Below are positions 29,833 through 31,879 of a stretch of 31,879 bases of DNA, piece after piece; within the stretch, counting starts at the first letter, position 1, and the number at the start of each line of letters is the position of its first letter. The stretch is from contig DATY01000034.1 in assembly GCA_002504905.1 (NCBI GenBank), positions 880 through 32,758 of the forward strand, read 5' to 3'. Origin of the DNA: Euryarchaeota archaeon UBA605. GTDB lineage: Archaea > Thermoplasmatota > Poseidoniia > Poseidoniales > Thalassarchaeaceae. Position numbers and translations under genes: made by a program. Below the pieces are notes generated by a model. It had not been told where the DNA came from. It saw only the letters and a program-made list of their open reading frames with translations, and ran no database searches.

Positions 29833-30837
29833 ATGGGCTGTAATTTGAGAGACTTAGCACCTTCTCAGCCTATCGATTTAAGTGAACTCAAAGGTGAAAA
29901 AGTTGCTGTAGATGTTTTTCTTAATGCATATCAATTCATTACAAGTCTAACAGGGCAAGATGGGAAGCCATTATCATACAATGGAAAGCCAGTAGCACAT
30001 CTAATGGGATTCTTAGATAGAGCTACAATTATGATTGAAGAAGGAATAGATCCTGTTTTTGTTTTCGATGGAAAACCCCACCAACTAAAGATGGAAACAT
30101 TGGGCAGTAGGAAGGAAAGGAAAATAAATGCCATTTCTAAATGGGAGGAGGCAATTGAATCTGGAGACATGGCAGCGGCTAAGAAATTAGGTCCACAAAC
30201 TGCAGAATATACTAGAGAAATGGTGGCTGAGACAAAAGAGTTGTTTGATTGTTTAGGGGTAACTTGGATAGAAGCGCCAATGGAAGCGGAAGGAGCTGCT
30301 GCTGTAAGATGTAGAAATAGCGAAGTCTTTGCCGTGGCGAGTCAAGATTGGGATACTCTTCTATATGGAGCACCTGTGATGATTAGGAATCTAACCTCTC
30401 ATGGAACAAGAAAATTCGGAAGAGTATTACAAGCTGAAAAAATTGTATTACAAGATATGCTAGAAATGCATGATATAAATTATCAACAATTAGTAGATTT
30501 AGGGATAATGATTGGAACTGATTTTCATGAAGGGATTAAGGGAATTGGTCCTAAAACGGGTCTTAAGTTAATTAAAAAGCATGGGACAATGGAAAATGTT
30601 TCGTTAGAGAAGGGATTTGATCTACCTGAAAATCTAAAAGAAATTAGAGAATTGTTCACAAATCATCCCGTAAATTCTCATCCGTTACCAAAGTCATCTA
30701 AATCAAACGAAGAAAAATTAACAGAATTTGCTAAATCGAGAGGGTTTAGTGAAAAAAGAATATCCAGAGCTATTAATAGATTAGCTAATAGTAATAGACT
30801 AAAGTCAGAAAGTCAACCAACATTATTCGATTTCTGA
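29833..30837 (+). CDS. fen: Flap endonuclease 1 with PIP box
   Basis: A 334-residue structure-specific nuclease that removes 5' flaps of Okazaki fragments. N-terminal MGCNLRDL, metal ligands Asp27 (AVDVFLNAYQF), Asp79 (VFDGKPHQLK), Glu151 and Glu153 (PMEAEGA), Asp172 and Asp174 (SQDWDTLLYG), and Asp230 in GTDFHEGIKGIGPKTG (helix-two-turn-helix). The C-terminus QPTLFDF (328-334) is a PCNA-binding PIP box nearly identical to that of PolB in this window. ATG at 29833 is chosen over upstream codons because Met1-Gly2 is conserved and essential for the active site. A strong stem-loop follows the stop. Confidence 0.95.
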   Translation: MGCNLRDLAPSQPIDLSELKGEKVAVDVFLNAYQFITSLTGQDGKPLSYNGKPVAHLMGFLDRATIMIEEGIDPVFVFDGKPHQLKMETLGSRKERKINAISKWEEAIESGDMAAAKKLGPQTAEYTREMVAETKELFDCLGVTWIEAPMEAEGAAAVRCRNSEVFAVASQDWDTLLYGAPVMIRNLTSHGTRKFGRVLQAEKIVLQDMLEMHDINYQQLVDLGIMIGTDFHEGIKGIGPKTGLKLIKKHGTMENVSLEKGFDLPENLKEIRELFTNHPVNSHPLPKSSKSNEEKLTEFAKSRGFSEKRISRAINRLANSNRLKSESQPTLFDF

Positions 30838-30847
30838 AAAGGGTTGC

Positions 30848-30882
30848 GACTCTCCCTAGGACTTGAGCGCCCTAGGGGAGTC
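30848..30882 (+). terminator. Strong 12-bp stem-loop after fen1
   Basis: GACTCTCCCTAGG (30848-30860) and CCTAGGGGAGTC (30871-30882) pair over twelve bases with one bulged base, around a 10-base loop. It lies ten bases after the fen1 stop and is markedly GC-rich against its surroundings. A competing GCGAC/GTCGC pairing exists. No T-tract follows, so it may be a processing or stability element or a small structured RNA rather than a simple terminator. The rest of 30883-30944 shows nothing clear. Confidence 0.5.
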
Positions 30883-30944
30883 TGTCGCTGCTTGACATAA
30901 TATGCTGCAGGCTAGCAAAACAATCTAGTCATCCAATTTTCCAA

Positions 30945-31879
30945 TCAGAGGATTCCGCTGTTTTCGTCGGAATCTAAGATTCCGTCTCCATCATCGTCAT
31001 CATCTAGATGATCGGGCACGCCATCATTGTCGTGATCGAATTGGCCGGTATTACTCCAGCCGTCATTCTGCTCAAACCAGTCGGAAAGACCATCATTGTC
31101 ATCGTCTAGATCGATGTAATCTTGGATTCCATCGTTATCATGATCGTATCTCCAAACGCCTACTACGCCATCATTTTCGTCAACGTCAAGGATATCATCG
31201 TTATCATCGTCAGTGTCAACACCATCATTCAAACCGTCATTGTCATGATCGCGTGAGTAATCCTCACCGTTCGGTCCAATATCGTTCCAATTGTCAATGC
31301 CGTCATTATCAATATCAAAGTCTACGTTATCTCTAACACCGTCGTTGTCATGATCATAGATGTCTGTATTTGGGTTTCCGTCATTAACTTCCTCTTGGTC
31401 GTTTATTCCGTCACCGTCATCGTCATCATCATCTGCATCGTCGATACCATCGTTATCGTGATCCTCTGGGCTAGCATCCTGATTGTCAGGAATACCATCG
31501 TTGTCGTCATCGAAGTCTAAGTCATCAGGGATGCCATCTCCATCGTTGTCGTTTTCACCGTTCTGGTCTTGGTTCTCGAGCTGTTGATTTTGCTGCTGAT
31601 CGGATTGCTGACCCTGTTGTCCTTGATTGGAGTCTTGGGTCTGACCTTGTTGCTGTTGATTTTGTCCATTCTGGTTGTTTCCATTCTGACTGTCGCCAGT
31701 TTGGTCACCTTGTTGTCCAGATTGTTCTCCACCAGATTGCTGGCCTTGTCCATTATCTTGCTGCTGACCTTGTGATCCATCTTGACTGTCTTGACCTTGT
31801 TGGCCATCCTGTCCAGATTGTGATCCTTGGTCTTGGCCTTGGCCTTGTTGACCATCTTGTCCTTGACCTTGACCTTGAC
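30945..31879 (-). CDS. C-terminal part of a surface protein with Gln/Gly-rich region and calcium-binding Asp repeats (5' end outside window)
   Basis: The frame is open from the right edge to TGA at 30945, giving at least 311 residues. The first 105 or so are extreme low complexity: Gln, Gly, Ser, Asp and Asn (QGQDGQQGQG-like runs). The rest is a series of thrombospondin type 3-like repeats of the form DHDNDGIDD, DDDNDGIPDN, DHDNDGVRDN, whose Asp/Asn ladder binds calcium. Such proteins are exported and stabilised by seawater calcium, acting as adhesins or cell-surface stalks. The C-terminus ends directly in a repeat (DSDENSGIL), with no sorting anchor, so attachment would be at the missing N-terminus. 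Shorter starts within the frame (TTG) were discarded as the frame is uninterrupted. Confidence 0.88.
   Translation of the reverse strand, partial: QGQGQGQDGQQGQGQDQGSQSGQDGQQGQDSQDGSQGQQQDNGQGQQSGGEQSGQQGDQTGDSQNGNNQNGQNQQQQGQTQDSNQGQQGQQSDQQQNQQLENQDQNGENDNDGDGIPDDLDFDDDNDGIPDNQDASPEDHDNDGIDDADDDDDDGDGINDQEEVNDGNPNTDIYDHDNDGVRDNVDFDIDNDGIDNWNDIGPNGEDYSRDHDNDGLNDGVDTDDDNDDILDVDENDGVVGVWRYDHDNDGIQDYIDLDDDNDGLSDWFEQNDGWSNTGQFDHDNDGVPDHLDDDDDGDGILDSDENSGIL
30985..31555 (-). repeat. Tandem DNA repeat encoding DxDxDG calcium motifs
   Basis: Units such as CATCATTGTCATGATCG recur with small changes at irregular 30-60 base spacing. Codons for Asp, Asn and Gly dominate. The repeat is coding, not CRISPR: the copies are imperfect, in frame, and without unique spacers of fixed size. 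Confidence 0.8.
31563..31879 (-). repeat. CAA/CAG- and GGN-rich low-complexity coding repeat
   Basis: The minus strand is almost only Gln and Gly codons with some Ser, Asp and Asn, without exact period. The opposite strand also stays open, a side effect of its composition. Such tracts slip easily and vary between strains. Confidence 0.75.

Noticed and set aside
30985..31555. Possible CRISPR array
   Set aside because: The copies are imperfect, in frame with a calcium-motif protein, and there are no constant-length unique spacers.
31517..31855. Lys/Thr/Asn-rich frame in another phase of the right-edge repeat
   Set aside because: It is a phase-shifted reading of the Gln/Gly-rich repeat, whose own frame is open throughout and continues into the Asp repeats.

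Overview
The window comes from an archaeon. It carries aEF-1A, uS10, eS8, SRP19, Sec61-beta, a family B DNA polymerase, FEN1, Trm-G10-type and NSUN RNA methyltransferases, a PUA-domain protein and an Lrp regulator, all of archaeal type. It also encodes an aerobic A-type haem-copper oxidase, an adhesin-like Asp-rich/QG protein, a PKD lipoprotein, and several genes that look bacterial in style (PepC/bleomycin hydrolase, fused RibD, Soj-like ParA, RimK). With the AT-rich sequence and very tight gene packing, this best fits a marine planktonic euryarchaeon of the Poseidoniia type (Marine Group II, possibly III). The placement is an inference from gene content; no search was run.

Layout. 1-6.0 kb: the tail of PepC, then a minus-strand block read polB, PKD lipoprotein, tuf, rps10. 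6.1-8.7 kb: ilvE converging on rps8e-srp19, then a divergent PUA-protein gene. 8.7-9.9 kb: a small secreted/anchored protein overlapping an iodotyrosine-deiodinase-like nitroreductase. 9.9-14.2 kb: a minus-strand cluster of a SAP-domain transmembrane protein, a Soj-like ParA ATPase, and an EamA-type multi-spanning membrane protein whose N-terminus reads like the ParA-contacting tip of ParB. 14.3-16.5 kb: rimK and a tyrosine recombinase. 16.5-18.3 kb: three unrecognised genes around Sec61-beta. 18.5-21.1 kb: NSUN methyltransferase, Lrp regulator, small Toprim protein. 21.3-25.9 kb: cytochrome oxidase operon coxBACD, in which CoxA carries an extra extracytoplasmic N-terminal domain. 25.9-28.6 kb: tRNA-Ser(UGA), a diacylglycerol-kinase-like lipid kinase, ribD, a small membrane protein, tRNA-Arg(UCG). 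28.6-31.9 kb: Trm-G10-like methyltransferase, FEN1, and the C-terminal part of a Gln/Gly-rich, calcium-repeat surface protein that runs off the right edge.

The most interesting candidate system is the SAP-TM / ParA / EamA cluster at 9921-14174. A DNA-binding domain on a membrane anchor, a ParA ATPase, and a membrane transporter fold bearing a ParB-like GLGRGL peptide are encoded in a row, with parA and the EamA gene overlapping as TAATG. This suggests a membrane-coupled DNA positioning or segregation apparatus in which a membrane protein replaces ParB as the ParA partner. A tyrosine recombinase lies just beyond.

Two other patterns recur. Convergent genes end against each other with essentially no spacer (three pairs abut at 0 nt, one shares a TTAA stop overlap), whereas several non-convergent 3' ends carry perfect inverted repeats. 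Several 5' leaders hold short stem-loops at the start codon or Shine-Dalgarno site, most clearly for tuf. There is no stretch over 300 bases without a gene, no rRNA, no CRISPR array and no insertion sequence.
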